Origin: Planctomycetota bacterium
Lineage (GTDB): Bacteria; Planctomycetota; Planctomycetia; Planctomycetales; Planctomycetaceae
Length of the DNA: 55,142 nucleotides
Assembly (NCBI GenBank): GCA_003670925.1
Contig: QWQG01000017.1
Span: 1-55,142, forward strand
Reading direction: 5' to 3'
Part shown: one piece after another, positions 43,083 through 51,890 of the stretch
How positions within the stretch are numbered: position 1 is the first letter of the stretch
Layout: the number at the start of each line of letters is the position of its first letter
Position numbers and translations under genes: made by a program
The notes under the pieces: model-generated
The model's input: the letters and a program-made list of their open reading frames with translations, nothing else
Told to the model about the DNA's origin: nothing
The model's database searches: none

Positions 43083-44045
43083 CTAACGCCGCCCAGGTCG
43101 TTCGACCCACTTGTACGCCTGTTTTGCATTCAGTGAACAGAATTTTTGGGTGGCCGCATCCCCTTTCAGAGCTGCATATTCCAGCACAATCCGCTGCAGT
43201 GTGTTGTAGTCGGCAGCGCCATCAGACACGGGCCAGTTGCTACCATAGATGACACGCTCGTCACCGAATGCGTTCCAGACAACGTCGATGTACGGTTTGT
43301 AGAACGCAAGGTCGCTAGGGGTCGATTTGCCATCGCGGGCCGCGCCTTCGACAAGGGCTGAGATTTTTGCGAACACATTGGTATGCTTCGCCGCTGATTG
43401 AATGCCCGTCTCCCAGTCGAGTGGTGGTTTTTCGGAGGTGATGCGCACGTTGCCGATGTGATTCAGCACGATCCGCAGCGACGGTAGCAACCCAGCCAAC
43501 TGCGCAAGAGTGGTTGCCGTGTCGGGGCCGCCGTTTACGTCGAGTTCCAGATCGTGATCGGCCAAGAGTTTCAGGTCTTCTATTTTGTCCTTTTGCAGCA
43601 GGTCTTGCAGTAACTGGACGGAGATTCGAATTCCTCGGAATAATGGATCCGCTGCGAACCGTGTGACGTGGTTTTTGAAGCCGGGCATACCGGGCGTCAG
43701 ATTGCCGACGATGCCGACGATAAAAGGATCGTCTTTCGCCAATTCCAGTAACCACGCATTGTCCTCGATGCGATCGCTAGCTTCGACGATGACCGTGCCT
43801 GTGACAGGTCGGGATGTTTTCAGTGCACGCAGATCCTGCGGCAAGACTGTCCGATACAGCGGCGAATCTTTGGGTGGCCAAGGAATGCCGTCGGGCCGCG
43901 TGGGATCATAGAAGTGCGTGTGGCAGTCAATGATGTCCAGTTCTCCAGCGGGTTCTGCGGCGGGTAAGGGACGCAATCCCAGTCCCACGGTTCCAGCGAC
44001 ACCGCTGATGATCCATTGTCTGCGACTGATAGGAGTGGTTGTCAT
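43083..44045 (-). CDS. Tat-exported amidohydrolase (TIM-barrel, amidohydrolase 2 family)
   Basis: 320 residues with a Tat leader (SRRQWIISGVAGTVGLGL). Metal-site and family marks: DCHTHFYD near residue 40 (HxH on strand 1), a LNHIGN histidine near 195, and YGSNWPVS near 267, where the usual GSDWP aspartate is asparagine, a variant I have seen in this family. Relatives are lactonases and dicarboxylate decarboxylases; the substrate is unknown. The export signal makes it unusual next to cytoplasmic relatives. Downstream of the aminotransferase on the same strand, 27 bases after its stop. Confidence 0.82.
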   Translation of the reverse strand: MTTTPISRRQWIISGVAGTVGLGLRPLPAAEPAGELDIIDCHTHFYDPTRPDGIPWPPKDSPLYRTVLPQDLRALKTSRPVTGTVIVEASDRIEDNAWLLELAKDDPFIVGIVGNLTPGMPGFKNHVTRFAADPLFRGIRISVQLLQDLLQKDKIEDLKLLADHDLELDVNGGPDTATTLAQLAGLLPSLRIVLNHIGNVRITSEKPPLDWETGIQSAAKHTNVFAKISALVEGAARDGKSTPSDLAFYKPYIDVVWNAFGDERVIYGSNWPVSDGAADYNTLQRIVLEYAALKGDAATQKFCSLNAKQAYKWVERPGRR

Positions 44046-44072
44046 GTTGTGGCACTCTCTGCTTCAATGTCG

Positions 44073-45230
44073 TTATGCGTGAGCAGCGATTTCTCGAACG
44101 GCTTGGACGGCATGTGCAATATCGTCTTCAGTTGTGAACACACCCGGGCTCAGCCGGATCGTACCGTGACTGGACCGAGGATCAAGCGTCTGGTGCAGAA
44201 GCGGAGCACAATGGAGACCCGCCCGGGACTGAATGTCAAAGGACTGATCCAGAATCATCGCCACGTCCTGACAGTCCATGTGGCCAATATTGAACGACAC
44301 AATGCCACAGTTGGAAGATTCCAGGCATGGCCTGAGGACACTCACGTTTTGGAGGCGTTTCAGTTCTTCCAGCAACTGCGCCGTCCGAGCATGAATCTGT
44401 GACCGGAGTTTTTCAACGCCCTGCGTCAGAATCCATTTTGTCGCCGCGTGCAGGCCCACAATGCCCGGCAAATTGAGGTTACCGCTTTCGAAGCGTGTAG
44501 GCATGTCGGAGGGTTGCACCAATGATTCACTGGCGGTCCCTGTGCCGCCAAATCGCAACGGCGGCAACTGAGTTTCCAGTCCACGCCGGAGACACAGGAT
44601 GCCTGTGCCCAGTGGCCCAAGCAATCCCTTATGTCCCGCAGCAGCGAGAAAATCCACGTCTAGTTCTGCCATACTCAATGGCCAATGCCCAGCTGTCTGC
44701 GCGGCATCGAGCAGCACGGACGCGCCATGCGCATGAGCCACGCGCGTCAATTCGGCTACGGACTGCACGCGCCCAGTGACGTTGGAGGCGTGGTTCAGAA
44801 CGACAAGCCGGATCTTTTTCTCTGCTAGGACTTGGGTAAAACGCGGTGCATCAATCAATCCCGTGACAGGATCGAACGGAATAATTTCCACCGCGATTCC
44901 GATGCGTTGCCTGAGTGCTTCCAGCGGACGCAGCACGGAATTGTGATCCAAGGCGGTGGCCACGACCGCATCGCCTGGCTCCAGAAATCCTTGCAGCACG
45001 GTATTCAAACTATCGGTGCAGTTTAGCGTGAAGACAATCTGCGCGGGGATCGACACACCCAGCAACGTGGCCAGTTGGCGACGACATTCATCGATCATCC
45101 GGTCGGCAGCTTCAGCCTTGCGATGTGTTCCACGCCCTGCCGCAGCCGCTCCGCCACGCATCCAAACATCGACCGCGTCACAGACACTGTCGGGTTTTGG
45201 AAAGCTAGTGGCGGCATTGTCTAAATACAA
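44073..45230 (-). CDS. PLP-dependent cysteine-desulfurase-like aminotransferase class V
   Basis: 385 residues. YLDNAATSFPKP opens the protein; DHNSVLRPLE, DAAQTAGHWPL and AAGHKGLLGPLGTGIL (PLP lysine after His) follow. The C-terminal SRAGLHCAPLLH supplies the catalytic cysteine, and GTIRLSPGVFTTEDDI ends the fold. The cysteine loop matches the SufS-like subfamily often annotated as cysteine desulfurase family protein rather than IscS. I place the start at TTG 45230, 4 bases after the stop of the SEC-C gene with AGGAA upstream, because family members begin at this point; the frame is open 28 codons earlier inside that gene. Close spacing implies cotranscription. Confidence 0.88.
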   Translation of the reverse strand: MYLDNAATSFPKPDSVCDAVDVWMRGGAAAAGRGTHRKAEAADRMIDECRRQLATLLGVSIPAQIVFTLNCTDSLNTVLQGFLEPGDAVVATALDHNSVLRPLEALRQRIGIAVEIIPFDPVTGLIDAPRFTQVLAEKKIRLVVLNHASNVTGRVQSVAELTRVAHAHGASVLLDAAQTAGHWPLSMAELDVDFLAAAGHKGLLGPLGTGILCLRRGLETQLPPLRFGGTGTASESLVQPSDMPTRFESGNLNLPGIVGLHAATKWILTQGVEKLRSQIHARTAQLLEELKRLQNVSVLRPCLESSNCGIVSFNIGHMDCQDVAMILDQSFDIQSRAGLHCAPLLHQTLDPRSSHGTIRLSPGVFTTEDDIAHAVQAVREIAAHA

Positions 45231-45234
45231 CAGA

Positions 45235-47388
45235 CTATTCCTGACCGGGCATCCAGAGTTTCCCTGTTCCCGCGGGTTCAGCGTCTGCACCCGGAGTCCA
45301 GAGCGACGAACCAACTCCGACAGACATCAGGCCACCGTCGAGTTCGGAAGCCAGCTGCGGACAACCGGCGATCTGCAGTTGCTCGCGGATCACTCCTTCG
45401 ATCTCGGGAATCTTGTGCAGGTAGCGATCACGAATACGATGCAACAGGCCAATCAATTCTGGATCTGTCGGATCATCAAGGCGATACGAGAGTTCACGGA
45501 TGTCGAGCTCCAGTTGGTGGCGAAAGGCATCGGGTGCTGCCGCGGCAGATTCTCGCGCACGATTCAGGCTGTGGTATGCCAGATCATAATCCTGTTCAAC
45601 GCGTGCGATCGCGGCCCGCATGAGCCAGCCACGCCGGGCATCGTACTCTTTAATGCCTTCCGGGCGTTTCGTCAGTTCATCTAGGCCCGCACGGATCTGA
45701 TGCCGCAGCCCGAGCACCGAACAGCGATTCGTGAACTCATGCAATTGAGTATCGGTCAGTTTGACGACATCAATGCGTTCGTAATCGACGGCGGGGATCG
45801 CGGCCATCACCATATATTCCGGCACCTCACGAGGAGCAGGTACCGGCACATTCAGACGCTGCCGAACTGCCGTGAAATCGGGTGCCAGATCATTGCGGGC
45901 CGCGATGACCATCAGGCCGATCACGCAGGCCGCGCGTTTGATCCGGAACGAATCGTCCTGCGTGACATCTAAGACGGATCTTCCGCCCAATGCCGTCTGT
46001 GGCATCTGCAGCCATGCTTCGATCGCGAGCGGAGCACGCTGAGTCGTGAATTCACGGAAACGCTTTTGCGTCATGCCGGCCGGACAGAAAAATCGATGAT
46101 CGAACGGACGTGTTTCCGGTCGATCAAAACTGACAAGCTCTCTTTTTTCTTCATCACCCGAAGTCAGAATTAGATCACCTGCGATCGCCCGGATTCTGAC
46201 CAACGCGTCGTCGATCAAGCCTTCGGAGGCAGAAATCTGCAAGAACGGATGCTGAATGCCGGCCGCCACAGCCTCGTCCAAGTCAGTGATATCAAACAGA
46301 TCGATGTCAGCAGTGGATTCCGGCAACAGCGAAGCGTCGTGTAACTCTTCGCCAGTAATCGCGGATGACAACAGAATCATTTCTGCCGCATGACTAGTCC
46401 CGTCTGGATGATCACAGTGCTGGTGATCGTGCGAATTGTTGCGATGCAGCAGCGGTTCGGCATCCAGACGGCTTAGGAGTTCTGAGACCGAATGCACATT
46501 CAATGAAACTGCGTAAGAGTTATAGCGTTCAGCACTCAACTGCCCATCAATCTGCTGTGCCAACGCTTCCGCAGTCACGGCCTGATCAAAATCGCTTAAG
46601 AGCGTTGCGGCGTGATGCAGCGAACCAGCGGATTCGGCAAGCCGTCCGTCCCAGCTCTGACAAAGTCCCAAGTTGTACCAGATCGCACCTTCGGTCGGGT
46701 ACGCATCCGCGAGACGGTTGTAAATAATCGCAGCGGGTTCCCAGCATCCCAGCAGACTTAACTTGCGCGCGCGGACATCTTGCTGTGCAGCTTGTTCGCT
46801 GCAGTTAACTGGCAGGAGAGGATACGTGCTGCGAAAGAGAAATGGCAAACTGGATTCTGATTCAAAGCGGACCAACTGCAGCACCAGATTTTTTTGGCGT
46901 TCACCGGACGCCATGCGGACAGCCAATGAGAGGTGTTCCCGCGCCGCCATCAGGCAACCCACACGGCCCATTTCAGCAGCGATCATTGACGCCAGAAACG
47001 AGATCGCGGCAGGTTGTGAACGTGAACAGATTTGAAAAGTACGGTGTAGAATTCGTCGGGATGCCTCAAAGCCGTCCTCTTGCAGGCAGATTTCCGCCAT
47101 CGAAAGCAACGCGGTAGGTTGGTCGGGGTGTGATTTCAGAAATTCGGCAACCGCTTGGCGAGCTTCGACGGTCATCCCCAGCTCGTGCAGTGTCAGCGTC
47201 AGTTCACGCAGAATCACATCTTTGTCAGGATGTTGGCGGAGCAAATCTCGAAAGAGCTTGACGGCTGCTTCAGGTTGATTTTCCCGTAGCCGATAGGCGC
47301 GCTGCAGCTCAGGTAGGAAATCGCCGCAACAGAATTTCAGCTTCTTTCCGCTGCCGCAGGGGCACACGGAGTACGGATCATTAGCCAT
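45235..47388 (-). CDS. SEC-C zinc motif and TPR protein
   Basis: 717 residues. A SEC-C zinc-binding motif occupies the N-terminus (CPCGSGKKLKFCCGDF, residues 9-24). TPR-like helical repeats follow to about 300 (AVKLFRDLLRQHPDKD, AEFLKSHPDQPTALLSMAEI, NRLADAYPTEGAIWYNLGL). The middle contains a histidine-rich stretch (NNSHDHQHCDHPDG near 320). The last 250 residues are helical without a known domain. SEC-C appears in SecA and in many stand-alone proteins, where it binds zinc and partners. Cytoplasmic. Its stop lies 4 bases before the aminotransferase start. The function is unknown. Confidence 0.78.
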   Translation of the reverse strand: MANDPYSVCPCGSGKKLKFCCGDFLPELQRAYRLRENQPEAAVKLFRDLLRQHPDKDVILRELTLTLHELGMTVEARQAVAEFLKSHPDQPTALLSMAEICLQEDGFEASRRILHRTFQICSRSQPAAISFLASMIAAEMGRVGCLMAAREHLSLAVRMASGERQKNLVLQLVRFESESSLPFLFRSTYPLLPVNCSEQAAQQDVRARKLSLLGCWEPAAIIYNRLADAYPTEGAIWYNLGLCQSWDGRLAESAGSLHHAATLLSDFDQAVTAEALAQQIDGQLSAERYNSYAVSLNVHSVSELLSRLDAEPLLHRNNSHDHQHCDHPDGTSHAAEMILLSSAITGEELHDASLLPESTADIDLFDITDLDEAVAAGIQHPFLQISASEGLIDDALVRIRAIAGDLILTSGDEEKRELVSFDRPETRPFDHRFFCPAGMTQKRFREFTTQRAPLAIEAWLQMPQTALGGRSVLDVTQDDSFRIKRAACVIGLMVIAARNDLAPDFTAVRQRLNVPVPAPREVPEYMVMAAIPAVDYERIDVVKLTDTQLHEFTNRCSVLGLRHQIRAGLDELTKRPEGIKEYDARRGWLMRAAIARVEQDYDLAYHSLNRARESAAAAPDAFRHQLELDIRELSYRLDDPTDPELIGLLHRIRDRYLHKIPEIEGVIREQLQIAGCPQLASELDGGLMSVGVGSSLWTPGADAEPAGTGKLWMPGQE

Positions 47389-47872
47389 GACATTCCCTTT
47401 TGTTTCAGTAATCGTTTGAAGTCAGCACCGCCGATGGCACAACTGCCATGCGGCTGGTCCCGTTATCTGTATTTTTTTTGATCCAGTTTCCGCAAACATC
47501 CTGCGACCGGAGCAACGAAAATTTCCACTCAAAGGCCCGATTCAGCCGCACCATGTTAACATCTTTCCCAGATTCTGGCAGTCACGAGTCGAGTGACCTA
47601 GCGCCGGAATTGCAAGAATTCGCGGTTTGCCAGATGATTTGCCCCGAAGCTGCAGATTTTCGGCTTTAAGAGCCTGCTGGCAACGCACTGCTCGTGGATT
47701 CAATGACTTGCACAGAGTTTCCGCATCTGCAACCGAGCGATTCAATTTCCGCGTGGGTGATTATCTTGACGAAATCCGGGGCGGCCGCGGGCCATGCGTC
47801 GAGCGGGCCGCGGTTCATGCGTATCCACCACGACAGTATGGCGGCCGCAGACTGCTTCAAATAAATTTCAGG
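47389..47872. other. Intergenic region
   Basis: About 480 bases between minus-strand genes. It contains GC-rich tracts (GCGGCCGCGGGCC near 47782) but no coding sequence, RNA gene or convincing terminator was found. Confidence 0.4.
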
Positions 47873-48829
47873 CTACGGCGTGCGGTAGAGTGGTTTACCC
47901 GAGATTGTTGGGTAAATCACAATTGCCGGCAACTCAGCTGGTTGCAGCTGAGGACCAGCGATGCCGCGAACAGAAGGCTTCGCATTGCCACTGCGATACG
48001 ATAACGTACGGGCTGCGCTGGATAAGTCGCGGCTTTGCGTCGCCTGCACCAAGGGACCCTGCGGACTCGAATTCAACGCCGGATTTTGCGGAGCGGCAGA
48101 GATCTGCGGAGCGGCATTCAACTGCTGCGAAGACCGCGCATGCCCATACCGGCTTCCCGCAGGCGATGCCACCTGCAGAAATGGAGTGTCCGCGAGGACC
48201 GTGTTTGTGAAGGAAACGGCAGACACCTGAGCCACTGTCGTCGCGGGTAACACGGATCGCCCGACGCTGCCATAACGAGAACTGTGCGGCATGGGTGTCG
48301 TCGAGGCGGAAACCGGGCGGGCGATCAATTGACGATTCGTCCCCTGCATGATGTTCGGCATTTGCAGCGAAGAATGTCCAAGTGCTGGCAACCCTGGTGC
48401 TGGCTGTGGCGGAAGCGTGGACGGGACATTCGGAATTGGCATCGCAGGCATCCCGTCAAGTTCGGTTTGGGGTGGCGTAGTCGGGAAGACATTGGCCGGA
48501 GCCTGCGAATTGCCATACTTCGGCGTAACGATTTGTGAGTCTAGTCGTAGTAACGCATTCTGCGGCGCATAAAGCAACTGCTGCGACGGTTGATTTGCAT
48601 CACCTTCCGGTATGAAATCATAACCAGTTCTGACACAACCCGGCACGGGTGGAAAACGACTCCAACAGGTCTGATTGAAGCCCCAGTTGGGAGCATCAGC
48701 GGCAGACACATGTGGTCGCGTTGGCTGTTCGTACGAGTAATGTCCGGCGAGGGCTGCGGTCGATCCTAGCAGGATGAGCGACCCCTGCGCGGCAATCCCT
48801 ATTAGTCGTGTCAACTGACGCACGTCCAT
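47873..48829 (-). CDS. Secreted planctomycete protein, Pro/Gln/Ser-rich
   Basis: 318 residues from ATG 48829, chosen because AAGGAA lies just upstream and a signal segment (RLIGIAAQGSLILLGSTAALA) follows; ATGs at 48850 and 48880 are alternatives. The segment WSRFPPVPGCVRTGYDFIPE, then GDANQPSQ, is a conserved patch in secreted proteins of planctomycetes, probably structured by its cysteines. The rest is low complexity, rich in Pro, Gln, Ala and Ser, with no catalytic motif. It is last in a three-gene unit after the Wza-like lipoprotein gene, so it may be a component or cargo of that exopolysaccharide or envelope system. Confidence 0.65.
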   Translation of the reverse strand: MDVRQLTRLIGIAAQGSLILLGSTAALAGHYSYEQPTRPHVSAADAPNWGFNQTCWSRFPPVPGCVRTGYDFIPEGDANQPSQQLLYAPQNALLRLDSQIVTPKYGNSQAPANVFPTTPPQTELDGMPAMPIPNVPSTLPPQPAPGLPALGHSSLQMPNIMQGTNRQLIARPVSASTTPMPHSSRYGSVGRSVLPATTVAQVSAVSFTNTVLADTPFLQVASPAGSRYGHARSSQQLNAAPQISAAPQNPALNSSPQGPLVQATQSRDLSSAARTLSYRSGNAKPSVRGIAGPQLQPAELPAIVIYPTISGKPLYRTP

Positions 48830-48903
48830 GTCTTCTTTCCTTGCGTTCATCCGTGTTCTCGATTTGCAATTCTGTGACATTGCGATTGACCGAAAATCGT
48901 CGT

Positions 48904-49368
48904 CTAACGTCCTGTGCGGTACGTGTTGCCAATTCCACCAAACTGAGGCATATGTCCGGAGACTCCACCTACCCCCGAACTCACGCCGCCACTGCCCCCA
49001 CTTCCCAGGTAACCACCGGAAAACTGGCTATTGCCAATCGAGTTAAAAATCACTGGATGACCTGTCATTCCAAGCTGCGAATAGTTGTTGCTGCCCGTGT
49101 TGATCTGCATCTGCGGTGCCTGCATTTGCATGTTCAGAATGCCTTGTCCTAATTGCTGATTCTGGATCGCGAAATTCTGTTGCGGTCGCACAATCCCATA
49201 GTAATTTAACCCAACATTTCCCCGCCGCAGAAGATTGACGTACGGACTGATGGTCGGCGAATTCGCCTGAGAATTGTTCCCGCCGCCGAACTGGGCCCTC
49301 GCGCTCGATGACCAGCCGCAGACAACTGTTAAGACGAGAGTCAGCTGAAGCCAATTCCGCTTTGACAT
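48904..49368 (-). CDS. Small secreted Gly/Asn/Gln-rich protein
   Basis: 154 residues. Start ATG 49368 has AAGGA 8 bases upstream; an in-frame TTG further up overlaps the preceding stop. A signal peptide (NWLQLTLVLTVVCGWSSSARA) is followed by a segment ISPYVNLLRRGNVGLNYYGI and a Gly/Ser/Asn-rich tail (GSGGSGGVSSGVGGVSG). Cysteine occurs only in the leader. Such PYVNLLR-type small secreted proteins recur in planctomycetes; the role is unknown. It is the middle gene of the three-gene unit, 30 bases after the Wza-like gene. Confidence 0.65.
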   Translation of the reverse strand: MSKRNWLQLTLVLTVVCGWSSSARAQFGGGNNSQANSPTISPYVNLLRRGNVGLNYYGIVRPQQNFAIQNQQLGQGILNMQMQAPQMQINTGSNNYSQLGMTGHPVIFNSIGNSQFSGGYLGSGGSGGVSSGVGGVSGHMPQFGGIGNTYRTGR

Positions 49369-49397
49369 GTTGATGATCCTTGTTGGATTAAGATTGT

Positions 49398-50534
49398 TCA
49401 ATTGTTCTGATTTAAGTTCTGCCCCTGCAACGACTGCACGGTCCCGTTGCCAAGGATCGTAAGGCCCAAGAGTCGTTCAATCGGCGCTGTCAGTCTGGCA
49501 AATTTCGTGTCAAATGTTACGAGCGGCAATGCTTTCACGTAAATTCGGTCACCAGGCAGTACTTGATAATTTGTGCCCGCCTGTGCCCCCTGAGCGATTG
49601 CGTCCCAATCGACGGTCAGCACTTGGTCCGGACCGCATTGATTCGGTGATGGCCGCGCGAGCCAGATGGAACCCTTCGATGCGACCGTCGGGAGTCCGTT
49701 GATCCCAGCGATCGCATCCAACACCGTTTCGTTTCCTGTCGCCGGAATGCGATAGACCTGTTCTCCGGCACCTCCCCCGTCGGTAATGACGTAATAGACT
49801 TTGCTGTTGTAGGCCAGCACGTCAATCGAAACTTCCGGGCGATAAATATATTGGCTTAAATGCTGTTCAATTTGAGTACGTGCTTGCTGCAATGTGAGTC
49901 CCGAAACATACACTCCGCCGTAGACGCCAAGGCCGACTGTTCCATCAGGACGTACCAGATGTGGGCCGGCAACGAACTGTTTGTTCTGAGGTACCGGCAG
50001 TGTGACCAGAACTTGGGGATTCGTCAGGACTTGCCGCAGGTGCGAATCAACCCGTTGCTGAATCACTTCCATTGATAGATCGGCGACCAAAACCTTCCCA
50101 TACTCGGGGCCCAGATTTAGATAACCGTCTGCCCCAATGGTGTACATCCCGTTGATCGTCTTGAACTGCGCGGCGACAGATTCCTCGGTCTGACTGAGCG
50201 GGATTGTGCGATTCACTTGCACCAGCAAGGCTTCACCCACATGGACAGGTGCCGTCGCGGGACGAATGTTGTTGACCGTTTCAATCAAAAGCACGTCAGG
50301 CGGTTCGACGACGTACTCCGGCAATGAAACTTTCCGCAGTTCGCAAGGTGCGTCATTCTGGCCTGCTCCACCGTACATTTCTCCGCTGCAGGGCTGCCCG
50401 AAGATGCCAGAACTGTGACAAACCGTGGGGGACGTGGACACACAACCGCTCAGACTGAAGGCTGCCAGCCAAACAACAGTTGGAGTCAGAAGTCTCCAAA
50501 ACGATTCCATGCACACTTGGTGTGATGGTCGCAT
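49398..50534 (-). CDS. Wza-like polysaccharide export lipoprotein
   Basis: 378 residues. Start ATG 50534 is fixed by GGAGG 5 bases upstream. A lipoprotein signal ends at LAAFSLSGC. A poly-export domain follows: PPDVLLIETVNNI, then VSVNRTIPL-like VQVNRTIPLS, GADGYLNLGPEYGKVLVADL and LTNPQVLVTLPV. Two SLBB-like beta-grasp segments come next (HLVRPDGTVGLGVYGGVYV; YRIPATGNETVLDAIAGING), and the protein closes with YQVLPGDRIYVK. This is the architecture of outer-membrane export channels such as Wza, acting with a capsule or exopolysaccharide pathway whose other genes are not in the window. First of three co-oriented genes. Confidence 0.85.
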   Translation of the reverse strand: MRPSHQVCMESFWRLLTPTVVWLAAFSLSGCVSTSPTVCHSSGIFGQPCSGEMYGGAGQNDAPCELRKVSLPEYVVEPPDVLLIETVNNIRPATAPVHVGEALLVQVNRTIPLSQTEESVAAQFKTINGMYTIGADGYLNLGPEYGKVLVADLSMEVIQQRVDSHLRQVLTNPQVLVTLPVPQNKQFVAGPHLVRPDGTVGLGVYGGVYVSGLTLQQARTQIEQHLSQYIYRPEVSIDVLAYNSKVYYVITDGGGAGEQVYRIPATGNETVLDAIAGINGLPTVASKGSIWLARPSPNQCGPDQVLTVDWDAIAQGAQAGTNYQVLPGDRIYVKALPLVTFDTKFARLTAPIERLLGLTILGNGTVQSLQGQNLNQNN

Positions 50535-50964
50535 ACTACCCTCCATGGTGGCCCACAAATAATACGCTTGCCCGAAAGTAAGCCCATCCCTAGGCAACTT
50601 CGCGTCGTGCGCAACTGTCATCGAAGTGTCGATTTTGACGATTTTTCCACCGGTCATCTACTATTGATACGCGGCGGACTCCTGCATCTCTCCATCGGAT
50701 CACAATGCTTTCGCTCGTTCGCATTTCTAATGTATCGATCGTGCGTTGTCGCGCTTCGCTGAGAGTTGTTCGGCGCATACCGATTTGTCTGCTTGTACGA
50801 GCCGGGTGCAGTGCCTTCCGCTGACTCTATGCGTTTCTGTGTCTTGGTTGAACCGGCAACACCTGCCGATCGACGCAGCGAGCTCTGGAAGTTATCCTGC
50901 CTCAGGGCGCGCGGTGCGGCGTTAGTCCAACGGATCTGGGAACCAAACCTCGCAGGTGGAAGCT
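50535..50964. other. Divergent intergenic region
   Basis: About 430 bases between the Wza-like operon (minus) and the TRASH-domain gene (plus), so promoters of both should lie here. Open frames exist but their translations resemble no family. No palindrome stood out. Confidence 0.4.
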
Positions 50965-51774
50965 ATGAAAACTCAGCTCATTTTTATGTGCATGACACCG
51001 CTGCTCATTGTCGCCTCAGGCTGGAGGTTTGACGAGCCACAGGGCTCATTGCCGCACGCACCTGTTGCGATTCTGCCGCAGGCCGAGACGAACCGGGAGA
51101 AAGTCGTCTCCGGACTTTCCGCGTTGTCGTTTCTGGTCGGTGACTGGAAGGGTGTGGCGCAGCCAAAACGTGGTTCGAATTCCGGAGCATGGTCTGAAAA
51201 AGCAAATATCGTCTGGCGCTTTGACGAAAAGATCGCGTGCCTGCTGCTGCAATTTGAACCGGGCGAAAAATCGACCCGGATCTTTTTCGCAGTCACTTCC
51301 CAAACGGGGCGACCGATCATCGAACTTCATCAGCCGCAAAAGGCTGTGATTGCGCTGGAAATGAAAGAACCGGAAAAGTCACCGGCACCGGATTCTATCG
51401 CTCTGACCGATAAGTCCGCACAGGATCATTGGGTCTTTGAGTCCGTCTCAAAGCCCGGCGAACCTCGCTTGCGGTTCACGGTGCGGAAGATTAATGATCT
51501 TCGTCTAACAATGCTTTTCGAAGAAAGTGTCAGCCCTGAGGCCGCTTTTCGGCGGCAATATGAAATCGGGATGACTCGGGCTGGGGCACGACTGGCAAAC
51601 GGAAACACGGGCGAACGACAGTGTATTGTGACTGGCGGCCTCGGCACCATTTCCGTCGCCCACGCCGGAAAGACCTACTACGTCTGCTGTGAAGGCTGCA
51701 AACAGGCGTTCGAAGCTGATCCCGCAGGCACTCTCGCCGCCTATCGTGAACGATTGAAACAGAAGTCACCATAA
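50965..51774 (+). CDS. Secreted protein with C-terminal TRASH/YHS metal-binding domain
   Basis: 269 residues from ATG 50965, with AGGTGG 7 bases upstream. Leader: MKTQLIFMCMTPLLIVASGW. Residues about 45-205 resemble a lipocalin-like beta-barrel (FLVGDWKGVAQPKRG; RLRFTVRKINDLRLTMLFEE). The last 50 residues are a TRASH/YHS-type cysteine domain (QCIVTGG, YYVCCEGCKQAFEADP), which binds metal ions such as copper or zinc. A periplasmic metal-sensing or metal-handling role is inferred. It reads in the same direction as the SPLDKIR-repeat gene 116 bases on and larC beyond. Confidence 0.75.
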   Translation: MKTQLIFMCMTPLLIVASGWRFDEPQGSLPHAPVAILPQAETNREKVVSGLSALSFLVGDWKGVAQPKRGSNSGAWSEKANIVWRFDEKIACLLLQFEPGEKSTRIFFAVTSQTGRPIIELHQPQKAVIALEMKEPEKSPAPDSIALTDKSAQDHWVFESVSKPGEPRLRFTVRKINDLRLTMLFEESVSPEAAFRRQYEIGMTRAGARLANGNTGERQCIVTGGLGTISVAHAGKTYYVCCEGCKQAFEADPAGTLAAYRERLKQKSP

Positions 51775-51890
51775 ACCTGCACCGGCTCCGGGGCGGAGAT
51801 CTTCATCCTACGCACGAGAGTCCTCGACAACGCCCTGAACACCGCTTGAAAGACTGCTGCGGTTGTCACAGAATACAGGGAGAAGGCGAA

